Positions 45,940 to 55,260 are shown, numbered from the stretch's first letter. The stretch is DNA of 64,000 bases from JBGAPI01 sp044221335 (GCA_044221335.1 JBGAPI010000016.1:1-64000); one strand, 5' to 3'. Numbers and translations are program-made. The notes: generated by a model not told the origin, from the sequence alone.

Positions 45940-47313
45940 ATGAGCGATCGACGATTCCTGCGCCGTCGCGGCGCCCTGCTCGGGGTGGCCCTGGCACTGT
46001 TCACGGGGGGCGCCGCCGCCACGGCTCGGACGGCCGGACCGTCGATCGTCTACCGCGATCACGTCGTCCGGATCGACGGCGAGCTGTCCGACTGGAACGC
46101 CTCGACCCGGCTCGCGGACTTCGCGGATCCGGACGGCGAGCCGCTGACCCGCAACCGCGTCCGGGCGTGGGCGTGCTGGGACCTCGACGCGCTCTGGCTG
46201 GCGGTCGCGGTCGACGACGCCGAGCTCGTCGAGGCGCCGGCGGACGCCCGCGTCGACCAGTACCACGCCTACGACTCGCTGCAGGTCTACCTCGACCCCG
46301 ACGGCGACGACGGCGACATCATGGACGAGGACGACATCGACCTGATCCTGCTGCCCGACGGGCGCCATGGCGTACTGCGCGGCGATCGCCTGCTGCTGCG
46401 GCTGGTCGACGCGAAGGTGCCGCAACGCGAGGGGGCGCCGCTGCTGCTCGACGTCGCCGTACGGAAGCGCGCCGGTGGCTGGGACACCGAACTGCGGATC
46501 CCGTTCGCCGCACTGGGCGTGCCGTCGGGGCCCGGCGGGCGCCTCCGGATGGACGTGGCCAACAACGACTGGCGCGTCCCGCATCCGCCGAGCACCGCGC
46601 CCGAGCCCTTCGCGCCGGACCAGCTGCGATCCGGTGCGGTCGCGCCGGCGGCGACCGATCCGGTGGTCGGCCGCATGCTCTGGCCCTTGACCTGGAGCGG
46701 GCGCCGCGATTTCGGCTATCCGCGCGACTGGCGCCCGGTCCTCTTGACCGGTCAGCCGCCGCGCTGGGAGAGCTGGTGGCGGCGGCAGTCGCTGGCGAGC
46801 CTGCTGCTCTGGTCCGCGCTGCTGGTGGCCGGAGCCACCACGCTCGCGACCGGCCTGCAGTGGTGGCTGTTCCGGCGCCGCTTGCGGCGACTGATCGGGC
46901 GGATGGCGGCGCCGCCGGTGAACGCCGCGCCGGCGGCGGAGGCGAGCCCGGCCGCTGGCCCGGCTCCCGCGGTCGATGCGGCCGCCGATCCGCGTGACCG
47001 CGCGTTCGCCGAGCGGGTCCTCGAGCACGTGCGTGGCCACCTCGCCGACGACCTTGCCCCGGCCCGGCTGGCGGAGCGCTTCCACGTCTCCGTGCGCACG
47101 CTGCAGCGGCGACTCGCCAACGGCATCGGCAGCAGCCCGCAGGACCTGGTGCTGGCGGCGCGGCTGGAACAGGCACGCGCGATGCTGGCGTCCGGCAACC
47201 TGCGGGTCGGTGAAGTCGCCGCGGCGGTCGGTTTCGACGACCTCTCGCATTTCTCGCGGCGCTACAAGTCCGCGTTCGGCCATCCCCCCTCGCTGGCCTC
47301 GCGGCAACCCTGA
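45940..47313 (+). CDS. Membrane AraC-family regulator with periplasmic CBM9-like sensor
   Basis: 457 aa. Signal/anchor (residues 8-28), an extracytoplasmic beta-sandwich of CBM9-like type (I-D-G-E-L-S-D-W ... Y-D-S-L-Q-V-Y-L-D, about 35-250), one TM helix (near 290-312), an Ala/Pro linker and a C-terminal AraC HTH (V-S-V-R-T-L-Q-R-R-L near 385, F-D-D-L-S-H-F-S-R-R-Y near 433). It should bind DNA at the membrane in response to a periplasmic sugar or glycan. It stands between two secreted-protein gene groups and may control them. Confidence 0.88.
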   Translation: MSDRRFLRRRGALLGVALALFTGGAAATARTAGPSIVYRDHVVRIDGELSDWNASTRLADFADPDGEPLTRNRVRAWACWDLDALWLAVAVDDAELVEAPADARVDQYHAYDSLQVYLDPDGDDGDIMDEDDIDLILLPDGRHGVLRGDRLLLRLVDAKVPQREGAPLLLDVAVRKRAGGWDTELRIPFAALGVPSGPGGRLRMDVANNDWRVPHPPSTAPEPFAPDQLRSGAVAPAATDPVVGRMLWPLTWSGRRDFGYPRDWRPVLLTGQPPRWESWWRRQSLASLLLWSALLVAGATTLATGLQWWLFRRRLRRLIGRMAAPPVNAAPAAEASPAAGPAPAVDAAADPRDRAFAERVLEHVRGHLADDLAPARLAERFHVSVRTLQRRLANGIGSSPQDLVLAARLEQARAMLASGNLRVGEVAAAVGFDDLSHFSRRYKSAFGHPPSLASRQP

Positions 47314-47394
47314 TCGACGCCGGTTGGCGTGCCTGGACAAGCCAATGGCGCGCCCGTCCTAACGCCCGGCCCGGCCGGGCGGCAGCCTTGCTGC

Positions 47395-47670
47395 ATGAAC
47401 CGCGCTCGCCCTTGCACGCTGCTCGTCGCCCTGTTGCTCCCGCTGCTGACCGCGGCCGCGCCGCCGTCGGGCGGACCCTACGTGCTCCGCCGGCAGGCGC
47501 TCGCCGGAGGCGGGATTGCCGCGGCCGGCAGCGTCCGCCTCGCATCCAGCGTTGCCCAGCCGGAGGCTGCCCGGATGACCGGCGGCAGCTACCGCCTGAC
47601 CGCGGGCCTGCTCGCCCGCGCCGGCGCCGCCGCGCCGACCGACCGACTGTTTGCCGACTCCTTCGAATGA
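47395..47670 (+). CDS. Small secreted protein with F-x-D-S-F-E tail
   Basis: 91 aa. Signal peptide (L-L-V-A-L-L-L-P-L-L-T-A-A-A), a short beta-type domain with Y-V-L-R-R-Q-A-L-A-G-G-G and S-S-V-A-Q-P-E-A-A-R-M-T-G-G-S-Y-R-L-T-A-G, and a C-terminal D-R-L-F-A-D-S-F-E. The Q-P-x-A-x-x-M-x-G-G-x-Y-x-L-T-x-G pattern is typical of small secreted proteins beside fibre-type genes. It lies 16 nt upstream of the S74-type fibre gene, so it may be a partner. Confidence 0.7.
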   Translation: MNRARPCTLLVALLLPLLTAAAPPSGGPYVLRRQALAGGGIAAAGSVRLASSVAQPEAARMTGGSYRLTAGLLARAGAAAPTDRLFADSFE

Positions 47671-47686
47671 ACCGAGGCCCAACCCG

Positions 47687-50002
47687 ATGATTCGCCCCCT
47701 GACCCGCCTGCTCACCGCCGTGGTCTTTCTCGCGGCCCTCGCCGCCAGCAGCCCCGGCCGCGCGATCGGCAGCCCGTTCAGCTACCAGGGATTCCTCGAG
47801 GACGGCGGCAGCGCCGCGAACGGCGCGTACGACCTGCAGTTCGTGCTGCAGGACGCCGGCGGCGGCCCGATCGGGACCGCGATCGCGCTGGAGGACGTGC
47901 CGGTGGCGAACGGCGTGTTCACCGTGCTGCTCGATTTCGGCGTCGCGGCCTTCACCGGGGCCGACCGGTTTCTCCAGATCGGAGTGCGCCCCGGCACGTC
48001 GAGCGGCGCGTACACCGTGCTGTCACCGCGCACGGCGGTGACCGCAGTCCCCTACGCCCAGGTGGCGAGCGACGCCCTGCGGGCCGCCAGCGTGGCGGAC
48101 AACACGGTCGGGACCGCGGCGCTGATCGACGGCAGCGTCGCGACGGCCGACCTCGCCAACGCCGCGGTGTCGACGGCGAAGCTGGCGCCTGCGGCCGTCG
48201 GCGCGAGCCAGGTCGATGCCGCCCAGATCCAGCGCCGGGTCGGCGGTACCTGCGCCGGCGGCAACGCGATCCGCGGGATCGCGGCGGACGGCAGCGTGAC
48301 CTGCGAGCCGGTCGGTGGCGGCGCCGGTGGCGGCGACATCACCGCGGTCCTCGCCGGCAACGGTCTCGCCGGCGGTGGCAGCACCGGCGACGTGGTGCTC
48401 CAGGTCGCACCGAACGGCATCATCTCGTCGCTGATCGCGGACGGCAGCGTGACCGGCAACGACCTCGGTTTCGGCGCCGTCGACAGCAGCATCGTCCAGG
48501 ATGGCAGCCTCACCGGCGCCGACCTCGCCAACGGGGCGATCGGTGCGCTGCAGGTCAACGCGTCCCAGGTGCAGCTGCGCATCGGCGGCAGCTGCGCCGA
48601 CAGCCTCGCGGTGCGTGCCGTGAACGCGGACGGTTCGCTCGACTGCGCCGAGGCCGGTTGGACCACCAACGGCAACGTGCTCGCCGCCGGCGCCTTCCTC
48701 GGCAGCGTCAACCTGCAGCCGCTGGAACTGCGCGCCGCGAGCCAGCGGGTCGTGCGCTATACGACCTCGTTCGGGCCGCTGAGCGTGCCGTTCTCGGCGA
48801 CGGTGCTGGCCGGCGGTCCGGACAACGTCGCCCCCGGCCGCGGTGCGGCGGTCGCCGGCGGCGCGGTGACCGGCTCGACCCTGTTCAGCGAACCGGTGGG
48901 TCCCAATCTCGCCTACACCGACTTCTCGACGGTCGCCGGCGGCGCGTCCAATCAGGCGGGCGCACCGGACCGCGCCGGACATGTCTACAGCACCGTCTCC
49001 GGCGGCGCGCGCAATCGGGCGAGCGCCTATGCGGCGACGGTGCTGGGCGGCATCGACAACCAGGCGCTGGGCGATGCCAGCGTCGCCGCCGGCCGCAACA
49101 ATCGCGCGTTCGGCCTCGATGCGCTGGCGCTCGGCGGGCGGATGAACTGTGCCGGCGCCGACTTCTCGTTCGCCGGCGGCTTCCGCGCGATCGCCCGCGG
49201 CAACAACAGTACGCCGCTGGACAGCGTCTGCAGCAGCCGCGACGACGTCTCGACCGGCGACTTCGGCAGCTTCGTCTGGGCCGGTGGCAACGGCACGCCG
49301 TTCGTCTCGACCGGGCCCAACCAGTTCCTGCTGCGCGCGACCGGCGGCACGGCCATCAATACGACCACGGTGCCGAACGGCACCGACCTGGTGCTGGCCG
49401 CGCGCGACAGTGGCAATGCCGACTTCTGGATGAAACCCGCTGCCGCCGCCAACGGGATCAACTTCGGTGTCGCCGCGGACGCCACCGGCGCGCAACTGTT
49501 CATCGCGCGCTTCGACGGCAGCAGCTATACCGACTACGCGACCTTCCAGACCAATGGCGTGTTCCGGGTGTTCGTCGACAACCCGATCAAGCCCACTGCC
49601 GGCGGCTGGGCAGCGCCGTCCGATGCGCGCCTCAAGCACGACATCGTGCCGCTCACCGGCACGCTCGACCGGCTGCTGGCGCTGCACGGCGTCAACTACG
49701 CCTACAACGACGACGCGCCGCGCGGTTATTTCGTGCCCGGTCGGCACAACGGCTTCGTGGCGCAGGAGGTCGAGCAGGTGTTCCCCGACTGGGTCAGTCG
49801 CGACGACTCCGGCTTCCGTCTGGTCGCCCCGAAGGGCTTCGAGGCGCTGGTGGTCGAGGCGCTGCGCGAACTGCGCGCGGAAGTCCGCCGCGAGCGCGCG
49901 AGTGCCGACGAGCTCGTCGCGCTGCGCGCCGAGGTGGCGCGACTCCGCGAGCGGATCGACACCGATCCCGATCGGCGCACCGTCGCGCTGCCGCCGCGCT
50001 AG
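47687..50002 (+). CDS. Secreted fibre-like protein with S74 intramolecular chaperone domain
   Basis: 771 aa. Signal peptide (ending G-R-A-I-G), an N-terminal domain of the S-Y-Q-G-F-L-E-D-G type, beta-helical/collar repeats (A-D-L-A-N-A-A-V-S-T-A-K-L), YadA-head-like repeats (S-T-V-A-G-G-A-S-N-Q-A, S-T-V-S-G-G-A-R-N-R-A), and a C-terminal S74 chaperone with S645-D-A-R-L-K650, the Ser-Lys autocleavage dyad, followed by a coiled coil. The chaperone trimerises the fibre and is then released. Phage tail spikes share the fold, but no other phage gene is nearby. Confidence 0.88.
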   Translation: MIRPLTRLLTAVVFLAALAASSPGRAIGSPFSYQGFLEDGGSAANGAYDLQFVLQDAGGGPIGTAIALEDVPVANGVFTVLLDFGVAAFTGADRFLQIGVRPGTSSGAYTVLSPRTAVTAVPYAQVASDALRAASVADNTVGTAALIDGSVATADLANAAVSTAKLAPAAVGASQVDAAQIQRRVGGTCAGGNAIRGIAADGSVTCEPVGGGAGGGDITAVLAGNGLAGGGSTGDVVLQVAPNGIISSLIADGSVTGNDLGFGAVDSSIVQDGSLTGADLANGAIGALQVNASQVQLRIGGSCADSLAVRAVNADGSLDCAEAGWTTNGNVLAAGAFLGSVNLQPLELRAASQRVVRYTTSFGPLSVPFSATVLAGGPDNVAPGRGAAVAGGAVTGSTLFSEPVGPNLAYTDFSTVAGGASNQAGAPDRAGHVYSTVSGGARNRASAYAATVLGGIDNQALGDASVAAGRNNRAFGLDALALGGRMNCAGADFSFAGGFRAIARGNNSTPLDSVCSSRDDVSTGDFGSFVWAGGNGTPFVSTGPNQFLLRATGGTAINTTTVPNGTDLVLAARDSGNADFWMKPAAAANGINFGVAADATGAQLFIARFDGSSYTDYATFQTNGVFRVFVDNPIKPTAGGWAAPSDARLKHDIVPLTGTLDRLLALHGVNYAYNDDAPRGYFVPGRHNGFVAQEVEQVFPDWVSRDDSGFRLVAPKGFEALVVEALRELRAEVRRERASADELVALRAEVARLRERIDTDPDRRTVALPPR

Positions 50003-50159
50003 CGACGGTCGAACAACCGCCGGCCCGAACGGGACAGGGATCTCCCGTTGACGGAGCGGGCGCGAGCGCGCGCCCGCGCGTGCGCCGGACGCGTGACGCG
50101 AACGCCGATCCGGAGGGTCGACCGTCAACGGTCGGCGGGGGCGTTCCCGGCGCGCGGGG

Positions 50160-51971
50160 TCAGCGTGGGCCGATCACCGTCGGCCCCCAGCGGTAGATCT
50201 GCAGCCGTCCGGCGTTGCGGATGCCGCCGGCGAGGCTCGAGCCGCCAAGCGCATGGAAGGCACTGCCGATGATCGCGCCACCGACGCCGTGGACCGGGAA
50301 CGGCAGTGGCGGGAGGGGCGTCCACGCTTCCTCGCCCGCCGCGATCGCCTCGACCTGGTTGCGGACGACGAGACCGTCGTAGACCACCTCGCCGCCGGCG
50401 ACCACGAGCGTGGTCGCGCTGCCGGCGGCGGCGAATCCGGCACGCCCGACGAGGAGCTCGGGGCCGCGGCGCCAGCGCCGGCTGGCCGGATCGAAGATCG
50501 CCACCGCTGCGGTTTCGCCACCGGCTTCGGAGCGGCCGCCGAGGAGCCACAGTTCGCCCTGGAATGCGACCAGCTGGGAGTGGTCGCGACCCACGCCCGT
50601 CGTATCGGGGAGAAAGTCGCGGCGGCGGTCGTGACGCGGGTCGTACTGGCCGAGGCTGCCGTCGTCGCTGCCGAACCAGGCGAAGCCGTCGAGACGGGCC
50701 GCGCCGCTCGCCGTGCCGAAGGGCAGCGCCGCCGGCGTTTCCCAGGCCGCATTGGCCGACCGGTAGCGCCAGCCGGCGTGGATCTGGTCGCCCTGGCCAG
50801 TGTTCGGAAAGCCGCCGCTGACGAACAGGTCGCCGTCGACCGCGACGGCGAGCGCGTGATCGCGCGTGCCCGGCAGGTCGGCGATCCGGTCCCAGCGCGA
50901 GGTTGCCGGGTCGTAGCGCTGCACCCCGCTCGGCAATCCGTAGCCGCCGGCGAGATGGATGCGGTCGTCGAGCACCGCCGTCGCGACTTCGGACTGCGGC
51001 ATCGGCATCGGGGGGCCCTGGCTCCAGCTGCCGCCGGTCGGTGCGGTCGGCGTGCCGTCGACGCAGGCCGCACCGGCGAGGTGGGTGAGTCGAGTCGGTG
51101 CCAGCGTGCCGCTGCCGTAACCGGGCAGTGGCGAGGAATAGTCGAGCGTTCCTCCGTCGCAGCCGCTGAACGCGAGGGTGTAGCGGCCCCAATCCGACAG
51201 GGTGATCGCCGCGGCGTCGAAGCCGGCGCCGAAGCGAGTCCCGAGCGGCTGGTAGTTGCGGGCGGCGACGTAGCGATCGCCCTGGCGCTCGGCCTCGGCG
51301 TAGGTCCACGCCTGCTCGCCGTCCGCGTCGTAGGTGAACCAGTAGGCGAGCGCGCGGCCGTCCGCCAGGTCTTCGACGAACCAGCCCTCGCCCGTGTGCG
51401 CAGGGTCGTACCACGCGCCACTCCGCTGCCGGAGGCCGGACAGGGCGCGGCTGCCGTGCGCGGTCAGGCGGCGCTTGCCGCTGCAGCCGAGTTCATCGAG
51501 TTCGGTCAGTCGCACCAGGGAACGCTGGCCGCTGCCCCAGGCGGCCGGTCCGGCGTAGTCGACGACCGCCGCGTTGCAGCCGGTGAAGCGCAGCGTCAGG
51601 GCACCCCAGGGGATGAGCGTCAGCGCCGACGGGTCGTAGCCCGGGCCGAAGCGCGGGCCGCGGGTCGTGAACACCGTCGGGAAGCTCACCCGGTCGCCGT
51701 CGATCACGCCGTCCTGCGCGAATACCCAGGCCTGACGCGCGCTGCTTCCGACGGGCGGATAGGTGAACCACACGGCCAGCACCCGCCCGGTGTCGAGCAC
51801 CTCGACGACGAACCCCTCGCCGGCGCGGCCGGGGGTATACCAGGAGCCGGAATGCTGCGGGCCGATCCAGTCGGCGTCCGCGGCGGAGGCCGCCGACGTC
51901 ACGGCCACGAGCCACAGCGCGAAGGTCAGGCACCAGCCGTACCGTCGTCGGGAATAGATCGCTGCCGACAT
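50160..51971 (-). CDS. Secreted Kelch-repeat protein with two G-x-W-Y-x-P modules
   Basis: 603 aa. Signal peptide (C-L-T-F-A-L-W-L-V-A-V-T-S-A-A-S-A), two N-terminal repeats with G-S-W-Y-T-P-G-R-A-G-E-G-F / G-A-W-Y-D-P-A-H-T-G-E-G-W and W-F-T-Y, a module I associate with secreted proteins of Xanthomonadales, then five to six Kelch motifs forming a propeller (about 320-600). Function unknown, surface or periplasmic. Stop is close to the fibre gene but on the other strand. Confidence 0.85.
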   Translation of the reverse strand: MSAAIYSRRRYGWCLTFALWLVAVTSAASAADADWIGPQHSGSWYTPGRAGEGFVVEVLDTGRVLAVWFTYPPVGSSARQAWVFAQDGVIDGDRVSFPTVFTTRGPRFGPGYDPSALTLIPWGALTLRFTGCNAAVVDYAGPAAWGSGQRSLVRLTELDELGCSGKRRLTAHGSRALSGLRQRSGAWYDPAHTGEGWFVEDLADGRALAYWFTYDADGEQAWTYAEAERQGDRYVAARNYQPLGTRFGAGFDAAAITLSDWGRYTLAFSGCDGGTLDYSSPLPGYGSGTLAPTRLTHLAGAACVDGTPTAPTGGSWSQGPPMPMPQSEVATAVLDDRIHLAGGYGLPSGVQRYDPATSRWDRIADLPGTRDHALAVAVDGDLFVSGGFPNTGQGDQIHAGWRYRSANAAWETPAALPFGTASGAARLDGFAWFGSDDGSLGQYDPRHDRRRDFLPDTTGVGRDHSQLVAFQGELWLLGGRSEAGGETAAVAIFDPASRRWRRGPELLVGRAGFAAAGSATTLVVAGGEVVYDGLVVRNQVEAIAAGEEAWTPLPPLPFPVHGVGGAIIGSAFHALGGSSLAGGIRNAGRLQIYRWGPTVIGPR

Positions 51972-52182
51972 CGTCCGCCTCCACTCGTGCCCGGGCGAAG
52001 GCGCGGTGACGCCGCCGCTCGCCGGAGCATTCCTACGATACTCTTCGTTGATTATGGGTCGAAGTCGCCTGCGGTGGGAAGGTGGCGGCTCGGACTCCGA
52101 ACCGGCGTCCGGTAGAGGGTGCTCGCGACGTTCGCAGGGCGTGGTCCGTCCCTACGCAGCGCACGGTCCCGCAGTGCGGTTC

Positions 52183-52722
52183 TCAGCGGGTGGACGCCAG
52201 CGCCGCCCGCAGCGGCGCGTAGACCCGCTCGCGTTCGTGCAGCGGCATCTCCTGGATGTCGTCGGCATCGAGCCAGAGGCCATCGTCGGTGAAGCGCGGG
52301 ATGAAATGCATGTGGTAGTGGAAGACGGTCTGGTCGCTGGCGGCTTCGTTGTTCTGCCGGCAGGTGATGCCGTCGGCGCGAAAGACCTGCTTGATCGCGC
52401 GGGCGAGCCGCGGCGCGACCGCGTACATCCGCCCGGCGAGGTCGTCGGGCAGCGCATAGAGGTCGCGCACGTGGCGGCGCGGCACCAGCAGCGTATGGCC
52501 GATCGCGCGCGGCGCCTTGGTGGCGAACGCGATGCAGTCCTCGTCCTCGTAGACGGTCGCGGCGGGCAGCTGGCCCGCGGCGATCCGGCAGAACACGCAT
52601 GCCGGGTCGTGGGTCTCGTCGGATCGTGCATGCCCGCTGCGTGCGGGGGCGGGGCTGCAGCCGGCCGCCGGCAGCAATGCGGCGGCCGACAGCCAGGCGA
52701 GGGCGTCGCGGCGGCTGGTCAT
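52183..52722 (-). CDS. Exported HIT-family protein with Tat-like lipoprotein signal
   Basis: 179 aa. Residues R4-R5 and a lipobox A19-A-G-C22 give a Tat/lipoprotein-type signal, unusual for a HIT hydrolase. The HIT motif H135-Y-H-M-H139-F is present, with C42-V-F-C45 and H75 (G-H-T-L-L-V-P-R-R-H) as in HINT-type proteins. It would hydrolyse nucleoside phosphoramidates or dinucleotides. The 51972-52182 gap has nothing I can assign. Confidence 0.85.
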   Translation of the reverse strand: MTSRRDALAWLSAAALLPAAGCSPAPARSGHARSDETHDPACVFCRIAAGQLPAATVYEDEDCIAFATKAPRAIGHTLLVPRRHVRDLYALPDDLAGRMYAVAPRLARAIKQVFRADGITCRQNNEAASDQTVFHYHMHFIPRFTDDGLWLDADDIQEMPLHERERVYAPLRAALASTR

Positions 52723-52830
52723 GGGCGGTTCTCGAACGGGTCGTGCGAACTTAGCCGATCGCGATCGGCAGGCGCCGGCGCATTGGACCTTTGGGCAGTC
52801 ACAGATTGCTGCAGGGCGCGCCGCGGGAAT

Positions 52831-53823
52831 TCACGACGCGACGGCCACCCGGTCGCGCCCGGCGTCCTTGGCGCGGTACAGCGCGGCGTCGGCGGCGGCG
52901 AACGCGGACGCCGCCGCGGTGCCGGGGCCGGTCGGTGCCAGCCCGCTGCTGATCGTCACCACGCGCCCGTCGATCGGCGAACGGCTCACCTGCCGGCGCA
53001 GTCGTTCGGCGAGCGCCGCCCCGGCGGCCGGATCGAGACCCGCCGCCAGCACCGCGAACTCCTCGCCGCCGTAGCGGTAGCAGCGCGCGTCGGCCGGAAG
53101 CGCAGCGCGCAGGCGCGCGCCGACCTCGGCGATCACCCGGTCGCCGGCGAGATGGCCATGCGTATCGTTGATCGACTTGAAGCGGTCGATGTCGATCAGC
53201 AGCAGCACGCCGCGCGTGCCCTCGTCGTCGGACTGCGCGAGCGCGAGGTTGAACATCCGCCGGTTCCAGCAGCCCGACAGCGCGTCGGTCTCGGAGGCCG
53301 CACGCAGCAGCGCCCCGAAGCGCTCCGACAGGTGTCCATAGGCCGCGATGAACAGCGACAGCGCGAGGAAGCTGAGCGCATAGGGGACGAGTTCGGCGCC
53401 GTGCGCCAGGCGCGCCTCCATCGCCACCGCGTAGACGCCGAACAGCAGCGAGGCCGCGAGTACCCGGCGTGCCGACAGCAGGAAGAACAGCGAGGGCGGC
53501 AGCGCGTAGGCCCAGTAGTGGAAGGTGCGGCCGTGCGCGAAGCCGAACAGCGGCATGTACATGATGAGCAGCGTGCCAAGCCAGAAGTAGACCTGACTGC
53601 CGACCGTTCGCGGCAGGCGCCACAGCGCCGCGCTCACCACCGCGACGATCACCAGCACGCCCACGGCGAGCCGCACCGAGTCGCCGCGGCCGCTGGCGAG
53701 ATTGGCGGCGAGCAGCAAGAGCAGCGCGAGCACGCAGACCCAGCACATCGCGATCGCCGCGCGCCAGCGTACCCGCTCGCGCAACGCGTCCAGCGTGGTC
53801 TGCGGCGGCTCGATCGGCGACAT
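52831..53823 (-). CDS. Membrane GGDEF diguanylate cyclase
   Basis: 330 aa. Six hydrophobic segments (25-165) then a GGDEF domain with D-A-L-S-G-C-W-N-R-R and Y-G-G-E-E-F. Third diguanylate cyclase of the window. The N-terminal helices resemble no family I know by name. Confidence 0.9.
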   Translation of the reverse strand: MSPIEPPQTTLDALRERVRWRAAIAMCWVCVLALLLLLAANLASGRGDSVRLAVGVLVIVAVVSAALWRLPRTVGSQVYFWLGTLLIMYMPLFGFAHGRTFHYWAYALPPSLFFLLSARRVLAASLLFGVYAVAMEARLAHGAELVPYALSFLALSLFIAAYGHLSERFGALLRAASETDALSGCWNRRMFNLALAQSDDEGTRGVLLLIDIDRFKSINDTHGHLAGDRVIAEVGARLRAALPADARCYRYGGEEFAVLAAGLDPAAGAALAERLRRQVSRSPIDGRVVTISSGLAPTGPGTAAASAFAAADAALYRAKDAGRDRVAVAS

Positions 53824-53832
53824 CGGACGAGG

Positions 53833-54600
53833 CTACAGCAGGAGCTCCGCCAGCAGCGGGTCGTGGTCGGAGAGGATCGGCGTGTAGGCGCAACGGTCGA
53901 CGATCCGCGCCGCGGTGAGGCCGAGGCCGCGACGCCAGACGTGCTCGGTGCGCGCGCCGCGGAAGGCGTCGTCCGGCAGCGCCGGCGCCTGCCAGCCGCG
54001 GGCGGCGATCGCGGTACCGACGGCGCCGTCGCGGCCGGCGTTGAAGTCGCCGAGCCACAGCGCCGGATCATCACCGGTCCAGCGGTCCAGCAGGTCGAGA
54101 CCGACTGCCGCCATCGGCCCCGGGCAGCGGTGATCGAGGCGGCAGTTCGCGACCCACAAGGTGCGCCCGTCGTCGCGCCGGCGCAGGCGCGCGGCCAGGA
54201 GCGAGCGCGGCGCGCGGGCGCCGAAGCCGAGCGAGACCCGTTCCGGCGTCTCCGACAGCCAGGCCTCGCGGCGCTCGACGAGGTCGAAGCGCGCCGCGCG
54301 GATCAGGACCATCAGCTCGCCGGTCTCCGGCAGTTCGATGCCGACGCCACGGCGGAATTCCGCGCGCACCTCGGGATCGGCGGACGACAGGTCGCAGCGC
54401 ACGGCCGCATAGCCGGGCAGTCGCGCGACGAGGTCGTCCTGCTGCTGGAACAGGCACTCCTGCACGGCGATCACGTCGGGCTCGAGCGCGAGCAGCGCCG
54501 CGCCGACGGCGTCGCGTCGCGCCGGCCAGCGCTCGAATCCCTCGTGCGCACGGAGATCGGCCAGGACGTTGAAGCTGATCGCGCGGATCGCGGTCGCCAC
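53833..54600 (-). CDS. Endonuclease/exonuclease/phosphatase family protein
   Basis: 255 aa. I-S-F-N-V-L-A-D, Q-E-C-L (catalytic Glu), G-D-F-N-A-G (catalytic Asp/Asn) and L-S-D-H-D-P-L (catalytic Asp/His) are the EEP core. No signal peptide. Substrate is unknown (nucleic acid, phosphoinositide or other). Ends 10 nt before the cyclase gene; the hydroxylase gene ends 4 nt before it, so it is in one transcript. Confidence 0.85.
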   Translation of the reverse strand: MATAIRAISFNVLADLRAHEGFERWPARRDAVGAALLALEPDVIAVQECLFQQQDDLVARLPGYAAVRCDLSSADPEVRAEFRRGVGIELPETGELMVLIRAARFDLVERREAWLSETPERVSLGFGARAPRSLLAARLRRRDDGRTLWVANCRLDHRCPGPMAAVGLDLLDRWTGDDPALWLGDFNAGRDGAVGTAIAARGWQAPALPDDAFRGARTEHVWRRGLGLTAARIVDRCAYTPILSDHDPLLAELLL

Positions 54601-54603
54601 GCC

Positions 54604-55260
54604 TCAGCGCTCGTAGGTCCCGAACAGGACGTCGCAGATCGGGTAGGTGATGTTGAAGTTCACGTGCGTCATCCGGCGCGTGTCGTGATGCCGCCAGTGC
54701 AGCCGCCGGAGCAGCGCGATGCCCGGCAGGCGCGCGATCGGATGCGACGCCGGCACGTGGTAGGCGAAATGCAGCGCCTCGTAGTTGAGGAAATAGGCGA
54801 TGCCGGTCGCGATGAACAGCATCGCCGCGTTGTGGCTCCACAGCTGGCCGACGACCCAGCCCGCCGGCAGCGCGAACGCGCCGATGAAGAAGCTCGCGAG
54901 GATCGCCGGGAACAGCACGACCTTGAAATCGCGGGTCGACTCGAACTCCATGTGCTCGTCGGTGAAGAAGCGGTGGTGCTGGCCGACGTGGCGGTGGAAC
55001 AGCAGGCCGAGTCCCGGCCACGGGTGGTGCATCGGGAAGCGGTGCCCGAGGTATTCGGACAGGTTGGCGTAGAGGAAGGTGAGCGGGATGACCAGCCAGT
55101 CGGTCGCGACCGCCGACCGGACCTGCGACAGGCAGTACAGGACCGCGGCGCTGCCGACACCGAAGGTGAAACAGGCATGGCCGATCCCGGAATACCAGGA
55201 CGGAATCTCGTCGCGGCGGTATTCCGCGCGGTAGCGCTGGTTGGCGGTCTCGTCCGGCAT
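54604..55260 (-). CDS. Fatty acid hydroxylase / sterol desaturase family protein
   Basis: 218 aa, four TM segments. Histidine clusters H-R-F-P-M-H-H, H-R-H-V-G-Q-H-H and L-H-W-R-H-H-D form the di-iron site of the family. It hydroxylates or desaturates a lipid in the inner membrane. Start at 55260 (M-P-D-E-T-A-N) is 121 nt from the divergent NTF2 gene, which begins M-P-D-E-N-A-N. Confidence 0.9.
   Translation of the reverse strand: MPDETANQRYRAEYRRDEIPSWYSGIGHACFTFGVGSAAVLYCLSQVRSAVATDWLVIPLTFLYANLSEYLGHRFPMHHPWPGLGLLFHRHVGQHHRFFTDEHMEFESTRDFKVVLFPAILASFFIGAFALPAGWVVGQLWSHNAAMLFIATGIAYFLNYEALHFAYHVPASHPIARLPGIALLRRLHWRHHDTRRMTHVNFNITYPICDVLFGTYER

Noticed and set aside
47687..50002. Prophage tail-fibre gene
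   Set aside because: A signal peptide is present and there are no phage structural, lysis or integrase genes nearby.
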